Assembly (NCBI RefSeq): GCF_018424695.1
Contig: NZ_QTNQ01000017.1
Span: forward strand, 1-64,000
Direction of reading: 5' to 3'
DNA from: Vannielia litorea
Lineage (GTDB): Bacteria; Pseudomonadota; Alphaproteobacteria; Rhodobacterales; Rhodobacteraceae
DNA: 64,000 nt
This document shows positions 7,841-15,825 of this stretch, piece by piece. The notes beneath the pieces are model-generated. The model searched no databases and was not told where the DNA came from. It saw only the letters and a list, made by a program, of their open reading frames with translations. The position numbers and the translations under genes are program-made. The stretch's first letter is position 1; every line of letters starts with the position of its first letter.

Positions 7841-8509
7841 ATGCACCACCATCCCGCCCGCCTCGCATGGCGCGACAACGGCACCCCCGTCTCGACCCGT
7901 TTTGACGACCCGTACTTCTCGCTCGAGAACGGGCTGGCCGAAACGCGCCATACCTTCCTCGCAGGCAACGGCCTGCCCGAGCGGCTGCGCGAGGGCTTTC
8001 ACGTGGCCGAGCTGGGCTTTGGCACCGGGCTCAACCTGCTCGCGCTCTGGCACATGGCGCGCGCGGCGGGCGTGGCGGTGCGTTACACCGGGTTCGAGGC
8101 CTTTCCGATGGCGGCAGAAGACGCCGCGCGGGCGCTGGAGCCCTTCGCCCCGGCCTTTCCCGATCTGGTGGCGGCGCTGGCCGCGCAATGGCCCGAGGGC
8201 GGCGGCACGATCACCGCGCCGGGCCTTTCGGCGGAGGTGATCGTGGGCGACGCGCGGGCGACGCTGCCCGCGTGGCAGGGCCGGGCGGATGCGTGGTTTC
8301 TCGACGGCTTTTCGCCCGCCAAGAACCCCGAACTCTGGGAAGCCTCGCTGATGGCCGAGGTGGCCCGCCACACGGCGCCGGGCGGCAGCTTTGCCACCTA
8401 CACGGCAGCGGGCCACGTGCGCCGGGCGCTGGCGGAGGCGGGCTTTGCCGTGGCCCGCCAGCCGGGTTACGGGCGCAAGCGCCACATGAGCACGGGAACC
8501 CTCGCATGA
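7841..8509 (+). CDS. mnmD: tRNA 5-methylaminomethyl-2-thiouridine methyltransferase, stand-alone MnmD
   Basis: A 222-residue SAM-dependent methyltransferase of the DUF752/MnmD type, which methylates the 5-aminomethyl group of wobble uridine in certain tRNAs. The SAM-binding loop is ELGFGTGLN (57-65), and WFLDGFSPAKNPELW is the diagnostic catalytic segment of this family. It corresponds to the N-terminal half of E. coli MnmC without the fused FAD domain; a separate FAD oxidoreductase is encoded divergently beside it. The stop codon overlaps the start of the following transporter gene by four bases. Confidence 0.92.
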   Translation: MHHHPARLAWRDNGTPVSTRFDDPYFSLENGLAETRHTFLAGNGLPERLREGFHVAELGFGTGLNLLALWHMARAAGVAVRYTGFEAFPMAAEDAARALEPFAPAFPDLVAALAAQWPEGGGTITAPGLSAEVIVGDARATLPAWQGRADAWFLDGFSPAKNPELWEASLMAEVARHTAPGGSFATYTAAGHVRRALAEAGFAVARQPGYGRKRHMSTGTLA

Positions 8510-9372
8510 AGCCCCGCAGCGCGCAGGCCAACGGCATCCTGCTGATGATCGCCACTACTTTCATCTTCGCGGTGCAGGATGGCCTCTCGCGGCACTTGGC
8601 CGAGGCCTATCCGGTGATGATGGTGGTGATGATCCGCTACTGGTTCTTTGCCGCCTTCGTGCTCACCATCGCCGCGCGCGCGCCCGGCGGGCTCAGGGCG
8701 GCGACCCGCTCGAAGAAGCCGCTGCTCCAGATCTTCCGGGGCGTGCTGCTGGCCGCCGAGATTTGCGTGGCGGTGCAGGCCTTCGTGCTGCTCGGGCTGG
8801 TCGAGGCCCATGCGATCTTTGCCTGCTACCCGCTGATCATCGCCGCTCTTTCCGGGCCGGTGCTGGGCGAGAAGGTCGGCTGGCGGCGCTGGGCCGCCAT
8901 CGGCGTGGGGTTCTGCGGCATCCTCGTGATCCTGCGGCCCGGCTTCGGCGTCTTTGCGCCCGCCGCCGTTGTGCCGCTGGTGGCTGCGGGCATGTTCGCG
9001 CTTTACGGGCTGCTGACCCGCGCGGTCTCCCGGCATGACAGCTCGGCCACCTCCTTCTTCTATACCGGCACCGCAGGCGCGGTGGTGATGACGGCGGCGG
9101 CGCTCTGGCAGTGGGTGCCGATGACAGCGCCCGACTGGGGCTGGATGGCCATGCTCTGCCTCACCGGCGCGCTGGGGCACTGGACGCTGATCAAGTGCTA
9201 CGAATTTGCCGAGGCCAGCGCGGTGCAGCCATTCGCCTATTTCCAGCTGGTCTTCGCCTCTGCGGTGGGCGTGATCTTCTGGGGCGACATCCTGCCGCCG
9301 GCCACCATCCTCGGCGCGGCCATCGTTGTCGGGGCAGGGCTGTTCACGCTCTGGCGCGAACGGCAGGCCTGA
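8506..9372 (+). CDS. EamA/DMT-superfamily membrane transporter
   Basis: A 288-residue inner-membrane protein with about ten hydrophobic segments arranged as two five-helix EamA halves, as in drug/metabolite exporters of the DMT superfamily. Features are QDGLSRHLAE after the first helix, the end of the first half at GEKVGWRRWAAIGVGFCGIL, and the second half ending GDILPPATILGAAIVVGAGL. The substrate cannot be read from the sequence. ATGA overlap with mnmD indicates translational coupling, though a functional link to tRNA modification is not obvious. It converges with the MORN-repeat gene with a 16-base gap. Confidence 0.9.
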   Translation: MKPRSAQANGILLMIATTFIFAVQDGLSRHLAEAYPVMMVVMIRYWFFAAFVLTIAARAPGGLRAATRSKKPLLQIFRGVLLAAEICVAVQAFVLLGLVEAHAIFACYPLIIAALSGPVLGEKVGWRRWAAIGVGFCGILVILRPGFGVFAPAAVVPLVAAGMFALYGLLTRAVSRHDSSATSFFYTGTAGAVVMTAAALWQWVPMTAPDWGWMAMLCLTGALGHWTLIKCYEFAEASAVQPFAYFQLVFASAVGVIFWGDILPPATILGAAIVVGAGLFTLWRERQA

Positions 9373-9388
9373 CCGCCCGGCGCTGCTG

Positions 9389-10834
9389 TCAGCCGCCCGA
9401 GGGCGTGTCGGCGTTCTCTTCGGTGGTGGCCTCTTCTTCGGCGGGGGCGCTGGCGCGGGTCAGAATGCCCTTCTCCCACTCGCCGCTCTCCACCTCGCCG
9501 GTGGCGTAGGTCATGGTGCCCATGCCCTGCCGCTTGCCCTCGGCAAAGAGGCCCTCGTAGACGTCGCCGTTGGCATAGGTGGCCACGCCCTTGCCGTCGA
9601 TCTCGCCCGCGGCCCAGCCGCCCTCGTAGGTGAAGCCGTCCGCCATCGTGATCTTGCCCTGCCCGTCGCGCATCCCGGCCTTGAAGCCGCCCTCGTAGGT
9701 GGTGCCATCGGCATAGGTCGCTACGCCCTGCCCATCGCGCAGCCCGTCCTTCCACGCGCCAACGTATTTGTAGCCATCGGGGGAGGTCATGGTGCCCTGG
9801 CCGTGGTTCTTGGCGTCCTTGAAGCCGCCCTCGTATACCATGCCACCCGCATAGCGCGCCACGCCCTCGCCCTCGATCACGCCTTCCACCCAGCCGCCGG
9901 TGTAAACCGAGCCGTCCGGGTAGGTGATCGTGCCCTGCCCATGGGCCAGATCATCGACGAAATCGCCCTCGTAAACCGAGCCGTCAGGGTAGGTTACCTT
10001 GCCCTTGCCGTGAATGCGGCCCTCTTTCCAGTCGCCGGTGTACTTGTAGCCGTCCGAGCCGGTGAAGCTGCCTTGCCCATCGCGCTGATCGGCCTTGAAC
10101 TCGCCGTCGTAAACATCGCCGTTGGCATAGGTCACCTTGCCGCTGCCATGGCGCTGCCCGTTGACGAGCAGGCCGGTGTAAACGTCGCCGTTGGGCTGGG
10201 TCAGCGTGCCGAGCCCGTTGATCTGGCCCGCCTTCCACGCCCCGTTGTAGGTCAGCCCGTCGGGCATCGTCAGCACGCCCTGGCCGGCGCGCTGGTTGCG
10301 GCTGAAGTGGCCGTCGTAAACCGAGCCGTCGGCGTAAGACATCTTGCCCTTGCCTTCCTTCACCCCGGCCACCCAGGCGCCCTCGTAAACCGAGCCGCCC
10401 GGCGAGGTCATCGTGCCCTGGCCTTCGTGGCGGCCGTTCGCGAAAGACCCCTCGTAGCGCCGCCCGTCAGCATAAACGGCCACGCCCTCGCCGGTCATCT
10501 GGCCGTTCTTCCAGTCGCCCTCGTAGGTGCCGCCATCGGCAAAGGTGATCTTGCCCTGGCCCTCGGGTTTGCCCTTGGCAAAGGCGCCCTGGTAGACTGA
10601 GCCGTTGGGGTAGCGTGCCACGCCCTGGCCGAGAATCTCGCCCTCCACCCAGTCGCCCACGTACTCGTAGCCGTTGGGCAGGGTGTAGCTGCCCTTGCCG
10701 TGCTGAAGCCCGTTCTTGAAGGTGCCCTCGTAGACACCGCCGTTCTCGTATTGCTTGATCTGCTTGTCCTGCGCCGCCAGCGGTGTGGCCAGCGCCAGAG
10801 TGGCTGCCAGTGCGATATGTCCTGCCCGGATCAT
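9389..10834 (-). CDS. Exported protein made of 19 MORN repeats
   Basis: A 481-residue protein. Residues 1-22 form a signal peptide (MIRAGHIALAATLALATPLA). From about residue 32 there are 18 full and one degenerate MORN repeats, each exactly 23 residues with the pattern G-x-x-Y-x-G-x-W/F-x-x-G-x-x-x-G-x-G. A short acidic tail rich in Glu, Ala and Thr follows. MORN arrays form long curved beta sheets that bind lipids or proteins, so a periplasmic scaffold or envelope-binding role is possible. I place the start at the ATG at 10834 because the signal peptide begins there. It is divergent from nadE. No enzymatic domain is attached. Confidence 0.9.
   Translation of the reverse strand: MIRAGHIALAATLALATPLAAQDKQIKQYENGGVYEGTFKNGLQHGKGSYTLPNGYEYVGDWVEGEILGQGVARYPNGSVYQGAFAKGKPEGQGKITFADGGTYEGDWKNGQMTGEGVAVYADGRRYEGSFANGRHEGQGTMTSPGGSVYEGAWVAGVKEGKGKMSYADGSVYDGHFSRNQRAGQGVLTMPDGLTYNGAWKAGQINGLGTLTQPNGDVYTGLLVNGQRHGSGKVTYANGDVYDGEFKADQRDGQGSFTGSDGYKYTGDWKEGRIHGKGKVTYPDGSVYEGDFVDDLAHGQGTITYPDGSVYTGGWVEGVIEGEGVARYAGGMVYEGGFKDAKNHGQGTMTSPDGYKYVGAWKDGLRDGQGVATYADGTTYEGGFKAGMRDGQGKITMADGFTYEGGWAAGEIDGKGVATYANGDVYEGLFAEGKRQGMGTMTYATGEVESGEWEKGILTRASAPAEEEATTEENADTPSGG
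9500..10741 (-). repeat. Tandem 69-bp coding repeats (MORN units)
   Basis: Eighteen consecutive 69-bp units encode the 23-residue MORN repeats of the exported protein. Stretches such as CCCTCGTAAACCGAGCCG recur almost identically between units at the DNA level, so unequal recombination could change repeat number. The array contains no stop codons or indels and keeps perfect 23-codon periodicity. Confidence 0.85.
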
Positions 10835-11000
10835 TGGGATTGTCCTTTTGGCTGCCCCTTGCCCTCTTGTCGCGGGGGCTCTGCCCGCGCGGCCCCGAGG
10901 GTAAGGCTCGCTGCGCCGGGTCGCAACGCTTTTTGGGCGGCCCACCTTTCACTTCAGCGTCAATCTGCTAAGTCGGATCGCATCAAGGAGAGGCACGCGC

Positions 11001-12659
11001 ATGGCCGACAGGTTTCGCATCACCCTGGCACAGCTGAACCCCACGCTGGGCGACATGGACGGCAATGCCGCCAAGGCCCGCGCGGCCTGGGCCGAGGGCA
11101 AGGCGGCGGGCGCCAACCTGGTGGCCTTCACCGAGATGTTCATCTGCGGCTACAACGCGCAGGATCTGGTAGATCGCCCAGCCTTCGCCGCCGATGCGGT
11201 GGCCCATGTCGAGGCGCTGGCGAAGGACTGCGCCGACGGCCCCGCCATCGCCATCGGCTGCCCCTGGCCGGAGGATGGCAAGCTCTTCAACGCCTATTTC
11301 ATCCTCAAGGACGGCAAGGTGATGACCCGGTTGCTTAAGCACCACCTGCCCAACGAGACGGTGTTTGACGAGGTGCGCATCTACGATGCCGGCCCGCTCG
11401 GCGGCCCCTATGCGGTGGGCAACGTGCGCATCGGCTCGCCGATCTGCGAAGACGCCTGGCATGAAGACGTGGCCGAAACGCTGGCCGAAACCGGCGCCGA
11501 GTTCCTGCTCGTGCCCAACGGCTCGCCCTACTATCGCGGCAAGATGGAGACCCGGCTCAACCTGATGGTGCAGCGCGTCGTCGAAACCGGCCTACCGCTG
11601 ATCTATCTCAACATGGTGGGCGGTCAGGATGACCAGGTGTTTGACGGTGGCTCCTTCGTGCTGAACCCCGGCGGGGCGCTGGCCTTGCAGATGCCGGTCT
11701 TCGACGAGGCGGTGGCGCACCTCGACCTTGAGCGCACCCCGGAGGGCTGGCGCGCCGTGGAGGGCGAGAAGGCCGCGCTGCCCGACGACTGGGAGCAGGA
11801 CTATCGCTGCATGGTCCAATCGGTGCGCGACTACTTTGCCAAGACCGGCTTCAAACAGGCCCTGCTCGGCCTCTCCGGCGGGGTCGATTCCGCTCTGGTC
11901 GCCGCCATTGCCGCCGATGCGCTGGGCCCGGAGAACGTGCGCTGCGTCATGCTGCCCTCGGAATACACCTCCGAGCACTCGCTGGAGGATGCCAAGGCCG
12001 TGGCCGAGCGCCTCGGCTGCCGGTACGACTTCGTGCCGATCTCTGGCACGAGGGCGGCGGTGACGGAGGCGCTTGCCCCGCTCTTCGAGGGCACCGAGCC
12101 GGGCCTGACGGAAGAAAACATCCAGAGTCGCCTGCGCGGGTTGCTGCTGATGGCGCTCTCCAACAAGTTCGGCGAAATGCTCCTGACCACCGGCAACAAG
12201 AGCGAGGTGGCGGTGGGCTACGCCACCATCTACGGCGACATGGCAGGCGGCTATAACCCGCTGAAAGACCTTTATAAAACCCGCGTCTTCGAAACCTGCC
12301 GCTGGCGCAACGCCAATCACCGGCCCTGGATGCTGGCGCCGGGCGGCGAGGTCATCCCCCCCCGCGTGATCGACAAGCCCCCTTCAGCGGAGCTGCGCGA
12401 AGACCAGAAGGACGAAGACAGCCTCCCCCCCTACGAGGATCTCGACCGCATCCTCGAAATGCTGGTCGATGAAGAGGCCGCTGTGGCCGAGGTGGTGGCC
12501 GAGGGGTTTGAACGCGAGGTGGTAAAAAAGGTCGAACGCCTGATCTTCCTCAGCGAATACAAGCGCTTCCAGTCCGCACCGGGCACGCGCCTCACCAAGG
12601 CCGCCTTCTGGCTCGACAGGCGGTACCCTGTCGTCAACCGCTGGCGCGACCCCTCGTAG
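11001..12659 (+). CDS. nadE: Glutamine-dependent NAD+ synthetase
   Basis: A 552-residue two-domain enzyme that converts nicotinate adenine dinucleotide to NAD+ using ammonia from glutamine. The N-terminal nitrilase-fold glutaminase carries the Glu-Lys-Cys triad: Glu45 in FTEMFI, Lys near 114 in LLKHHLPNETVFDE, Cys near 150 in GSPICEDAWHED. The C-terminal synthetase has the P-loop-like SGGVDSAL at about 291 and TTGNKSEVAVGY further on. The ATG at 11001 follows an AAGGAG ribosome binding site. The PfkB-family gene follows after four bases, so the two are probably co-transcribed. Confidence 0.97.
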   Translation: MADRFRITLAQLNPTLGDMDGNAAKARAAWAEGKAAGANLVAFTEMFICGYNAQDLVDRPAFAADAVAHVEALAKDCADGPAIAIGCPWPEDGKLFNAYFILKDGKVMTRLLKHHLPNETVFDEVRIYDAGPLGGPYAVGNVRIGSPICEDAWHEDVAETLAETGAEFLLVPNGSPYYRGKMETRLNLMVQRVVETGLPLIYLNMVGGQDDQVFDGGSFVLNPGGALALQMPVFDEAVAHLDLERTPEGWRAVEGEKAALPDDWEQDYRCMVQSVRDYFAKTGFKQALLGLSGGVDSALVAAIAADALGPENVRCVMLPSEYTSEHSLEDAKAVAERLGCRYDFVPISGTRAAVTEALAPLFEGTEPGLTEENIQSRLRGLLLMALSNKFGEMLLTTGNKSEVAVGYATIYGDMAGGYNPLKDLYKTRVFETCRWRNANHRPWMLAPGGEVIPPRVIDKPPSAELREDQKDEDSLPPYEDLDRILEMLVDEEAAVAEVVAEGFEREVVKKVERLIFLSEYKRFQSAPGTRLTKAAFWLDRRYPVVNRWRDPS

Positions 12660-12663
12660 CGCC

Positions 12664-13602
12664 ATGCGCCCCATCCTCACCCTTACCCCCAACCCGGCGC
12701 TGGATCTCTCGGCGTCGGCGCCCTCGGTGCGCCCCAACGTGAAGCTGCGCTGTAGCCCTGCCACGGTGGAGCCGGGGGGCGGCGGAGTGAACGTAAGCCG
12801 CGCGGTGCACCAGTTGGGCGGCACCTCGTGCTGCCTCGTTGCGCTGGGCGGGGCGACGGGGGCGGCGCTGGAGACCGGGCTGACGGCGCGCGGGCTCGAT
12901 GTGCTGCGCGTCGAGGCCCCGGGCGACACCCGCCAGAGCCTCGCAGTCACCAGCGAGGACAGCGGCGACCAGTTTCGCTTTTCGCTGGCTGCGGCTGACT
13001 GGGCGGAGGCGGATTGCGCCCGTTTCATCGATGCGGTGAAAGCGGCGGTGGCGCCCGGCGCCCTCATCGTCCTCTCCGGCTCCCTGCCGCCCGGGATGGC
13101 GCCGGAGTGGCTGGCCCCGCTCGGCGCCATCGTGGCGCAGGCCGGGGCCGAACTGGTGGCTGATACCTCGGGCGCAAGTCTGAAGCTGCTCGCCGCCGAA
13201 GGCGGCGCCCACACCCTCCGCATGGATCACGCCGAAGCCCGCTTCCTCTCCGGCACCCAGCTCGCCGACGTGGCCGAGGTTCGTGCCTTTGCTGCCACGC
13301 TCACCCGCGCCACCCCCCGCGTGATCGTCGCCATGGGCGCGGCAGGCTCGGTGATGGCCAGCGCCGACGGCAGCGCGTGGCACGCCGCCGGGGCCGATGT
13401 GCCGGTGGTCAGCAAGGTCGGCGCGGGCGACAGCTTCGTGGGCGGCTTCGCCCTCGCGCTGGCCCGAGGCGCGCCGCCCGAGCAGGCGCTGCAATCCGGC
13501 ATGGCGGCGGCCTCCGCAGCGGTGATGACGGCAGGCACCGAGCTGTGCCGTCTTGAAGATTACGACCGCGTTCTCCCGGACTGCACGCTGACGCGGCTCT
13601 GA
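12664..13602 (+). CDS. pfkB: PfkB-family phosphofructokinase (hexose-phosphate kinase)
   Basis: A 312-residue sugar kinase of the ribokinase/PfkB family that would phosphorylate fructose-6-phosphate, fructose-1-phosphate or tagatose-6-phosphate with ATP. It begins with TLTPNPALDLS, has PGGGGVNVSRAV near residue 38 (substrate site) and ends with the ATP/anion-hole motif GAGDSFVGGF near 259, whose Asp is the catalytic base. TLTPNPALD is typical of 6-phosphofructokinase 2 and 1-phosphofructokinase. Which sugar is used is not certain, because no fructose PTS genes are near. It starts four bases after nadE and lacks its own strong ribosome binding site. Confidence 0.85.
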   Translation: MRPILTLTPNPALDLSASAPSVRPNVKLRCSPATVEPGGGGVNVSRAVHQLGGTSCCLVALGGATGAALETGLTARGLDVLRVEAPGDTRQSLAVTSEDSGDQFRFSLAAADWAEADCARFIDAVKAAVAPGALIVLSGSLPPGMAPEWLAPLGAIVAQAGAELVADTSGASLKLLAAEGGAHTLRMDHAEARFLSGTQLADVAEVRAFAATLTRATPRVIVAMGAAGSVMASADGSAWHAAGADVPVVSKVGAGDSFVGGFALALARGAPPEQALQSGMAAASAAVMTAGTELCRLEDYDRVLPDCTLTRL

Positions 13603-13693
13603 TCACAGCAGCTCATCGGCCCTCGCGGTCCTCTTCGCAGCCGCCCCGTCAATGCGATGAGTGGCCGACAGGCCTCGAAGAGCGGCCCCGGCC

Positions 13694-14464
13694 TCAGCGC
13701 AGCTTCGGCGGCTTGTCCGGGTTCGAGCCCGGTGCCTCCGGTTTCCACGCTTCCCGGACCTCCGGCTCGGGCAGGTCAAATCGCATACCCTGCCGCGCCA
13801 TCGCCTGGGCCAGCGGCGTGCCGTCGTCGAGGAAGGCCACATCCAGCGCGCCGCTCTCCAGCCCGGAAAACTTCAGCGCCTCGTTTGCCGCGCCCGCCAG
13901 CGCGTGCTCGGCACCCTCCCGCGCGTCGACGAAGGCCAGGAGGTGGCCCTCCGCGCCGGAACGGTAGCTGGCCTTCACCAGCAGGGCCGCCTTCGCCAGC
14001 CCCGCCGCCGTGGCGAGCTTTGCGTCCAGCGCCACCAGCAGCGCCTGCGGCAGGGCAGGGGCCGCTACCTCCACCGGGATCTCCTCGGCGGCCTCCGGCC
14101 CGTGGCCCAGCGTCTCCGCCAGCCAGTCGATTGCGGCGGCAGGCAGCACCATGGCCGAGGGGGCCTCAAGGTTCAGCCCCAGCCCAAGGCCCTGGCCCGC
14201 CATCATCGCCACCAGCCCCCGGCCCGACAGCGCGGCAAAGGCCGCCTCGCCCTGGGTGAAGCCCACCAGCCGCTCTTCGCTGTCGAAGGCCAGCAGCAAT
14301 TCGCCCTCGCCGGTCTCCACCGAGCGGGGCGAAATCACCTCGCCCTCCGGCTCGCCTTCCAGCAGCAGGAACAGCTGGCTGTCGGCCAGCCGGGCATAAA
14401 AGGCGAGCCGCTCGGCCTCTCCGCCAGCCTCCATCGCCGCATGGGCTTCATCGAGCGTGGTCAT
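13694..14464 (-). CDS. SseB-family protein
   Basis: A 256-residue soluble protein with an SseB N-terminal domain in its first ~120 residues (TTLDEAHAAM...RLADSQLFLLLE) and an enhanced-serine-sensitivity SseB C-terminal-like half. Such proteins are widespread in Rhodobacteraceae but their molecular role is not known. The start ATG at 14464 follows a strong GGAGG site and overlaps the end of the upstream glycosylase-family gene by four bases, so the two are translationally coupled. Long in-frame extensions upstream are low-complexity and were not included. Confidence 0.8.
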   Translation of the reverse strand: MTTLDEAHAAMEAGGEAERLAFYARLADSQLFLLLEGEPEGEVISPRSVETGEGELLLAFDSEERLVGFTQGEAAFAALSGRGLVAMMAGQGLGLGLNLEAPSAMVLPAAAIDWLAETLGHGPEAAEEIPVEVAAPALPQALLVALDAKLATAAGLAKAALLVKASYRSGAEGHLLAFVDAREGAEHALAGAANEALKFSGLESGALDVAFLDDGTPLAQAMARQGMRFDLPEPEVREAWKPEAPGSNPDKPPKLR

Positions 14465-15048
14465 AGAACCTCCTTCACCCGGGCGCGCAGGGCCGGGAGC
14501 AACTCGGCCTCGAACCAGGGGTTTTTCTTCAGCCACCCCGTATTGCGCCAGGAGGGGTGGGGCAAGGGGAAGACCCCGGGCGCATGGTCGCGCCAGCCTG
14601 CCACCATGCGGGTGACGCCTGCGCGCTTCGCCTCCGGGCCGAGGTGCCATCCCTGCGCGTAGCCGCCCACCAACAGGGTGAGCGGGGCGGGTCCGATGTG
14701 CGCCAGCGCCGCCTCGCGCCATGTCTCGGCGCAGATCGCGGGCGGCGGCAGATCACCGCCCTTGGCGTCATAGCCCGGAAAGCAGAAGGCCATCGGCAGG
14801 ATCGCCACGCGGGCGGTGTCGTAGAAGGTGTCGCGGTCGATGCTCAACCAGTCGCGCAGCCGGTCGCCGGAGCGGTCGTTGAAGGGCAGGCCGGTTTCAT
14901 GCACGCGCATTCCCGGCGCCTGCCCCACGATCAGCAGCCGCGCCCCCGCCGCGAACCATGGCACCGGGCGCGGCGCATGGCGGGTGGCGGTAGCGGCAAA
15001 GCGGGCGGCGCAGAGGCGGCAGGCGCGGATGTCGTTAGGCAGCGGCAT
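14461..15048 (-). CDS. Uracil-DNA glycosylase superfamily protein
   Basis: A 195-residue protein of the uracil-DNA glycosylase superfamily. The first motif is GQAPGMRVHETGLPFND (residues ~62-78) and the second is PHPSWRN near 165, matching the water-activating and DNA-intercalating loops. The N-terminal CRLC could be part of a zinc or Fe-S site but only two cysteines are obvious, so it is not a classical four-Cys family 4 enzyme. Members are often annotated as glycosylase-like with unknown substrate. It overlaps the SseB-like gene by four bases. Confidence 0.82.
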   Translation of the reverse strand: MPLPNDIRACRLCAARFAATATRHAPRPVPWFAAGARLLIVGQAPGMRVHETGLPFNDRSGDRLRDWLSIDRDTFYDTARVAILPMAFCFPGYDAKGGDLPPPAICAETWREAALAHIGPAPLTLLVGGYAQGWHLGPEAKRAGVTRMVAGWRDHAPGVFPLPHPSWRNTGWLKKNPWFEAELLPALRARVKEVL

Positions 15049-15110
15049 GGCCGGAGTGTAGCCCGCAGCGCGCGGCTTGCCACGCCACCGGCGGGGCAGG
15101 GGGCTCAGGC

Positions 15111-15782
15111 CTATTCGCCTGCCACCTCGCTCTCCTGCTTCTTCCGCTTGGCGGCGATCTCCTGCAGCTTGGCCTTGAGCTGGCCCTTGCGGCGTTGCTG
15201 GTAGGCGGTGATCAACGGAACCGAGATGTAATAACAGACGGTGGCGCAGATCACGCCGGGGATGATCCCGCCCACGAGGTAGGGCAGGAACACATCTTCA
15301 TAGAACCCCGCGAGCTTGCCCCAATGGGCCGTTTCCGGGGTGAAGATGGCGCGCACATTGTGCCACAGGTCTGAAACCGCCCCCGAAAACGCTTTCGCCA
15401 GCCCGTGGCTGTCATCGGGGTTGGGATTGCGGCCAAAGACCGGGCGGGTGCCCAGCATTGCGTGGCCCAGTCTGAGCGAGAGGGCCGCGATGATCGGGAA
15501 AGTGATCGGGTTGCCGAAGAAGGTGCCCAGAATCGCGGCAAGGATATTGCCGCGCATCACCTTTGCCACGATGAAAGCCGACAGGAAGTGCAGCCCGTAG
15601 AACGGCGTGAAACTCACGAAGACCCCGGCCCAGATGCCCCGCGCAATCCGGTTGGGGGCGTCGGGCAGGCGGCGCAGCCTGTGGCGGACGTATTGCGCTG
15701 CCCGGTACCAGCCGCCGCGCGGATAGAAGAACTCGAGCACGATACGCGCCCAGCTTCGCCTGTCCCTGCGCCTGAATACCAA
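15111..15782 (-). CDS. DUF2062 membrane protein
   Basis: A 223-residue inner-membrane protein of the DUF2062 family, with hydrophobic segments around GIWAGVFVSFTPFYGLHF, NILAAILGTFFGNPITFP and YLVGGIIPGVICATVCYYI, and a Lys/Arg-rich cytoplasmic C-terminus. The motif FxGNPIT is family-typical. Function is unknown. I chose the TTG at 15782 (VFRRRDRRSWARIVLEFFYP), where relatives begin, because extending upstream to an ATG runs into the end of rsh. It is the gene after rsh, as in related genomes. Confidence 0.82.
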   Translation of the reverse strand: MVFRRRDRRSWARIVLEFFYPRGGWYRAAQYVRHRLRRLPDAPNRIARGIWAGVFVSFTPFYGLHFLSAFIVAKVMRGNILAAILGTFFGNPITFPIIAALSLRLGHAMLGTRPVFGRNPNPDDSHGLAKAFSGAVSDLWHNVRAIFTPETAHWGKLAGFYEDVFLPYLVGGIIPGVICATVCYYISVPLITAYQQRRKGQLKAKLQEIAAKRKKQESEVAGE

Positions 15783-15825
15783 GCCTCTTCCCCTGCTGCC
15801 CGGCCCCCTCTTCAGGGCCGGTGGT

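Noticed and set aside
9500..10741. Regular direct repeats that might suggest a CRISPR array
   Set aside because: The 69-bp units are coding MORN repeats without unique spacers, and no cas genes are present.
13716..13735. tRNA-like GGGTTCGAGCCCGG (T-arm resemblance)
   Set aside because: It lies inside the end of the SseB-family gene and no acceptor, D or anticodon arms can be drawn around it.
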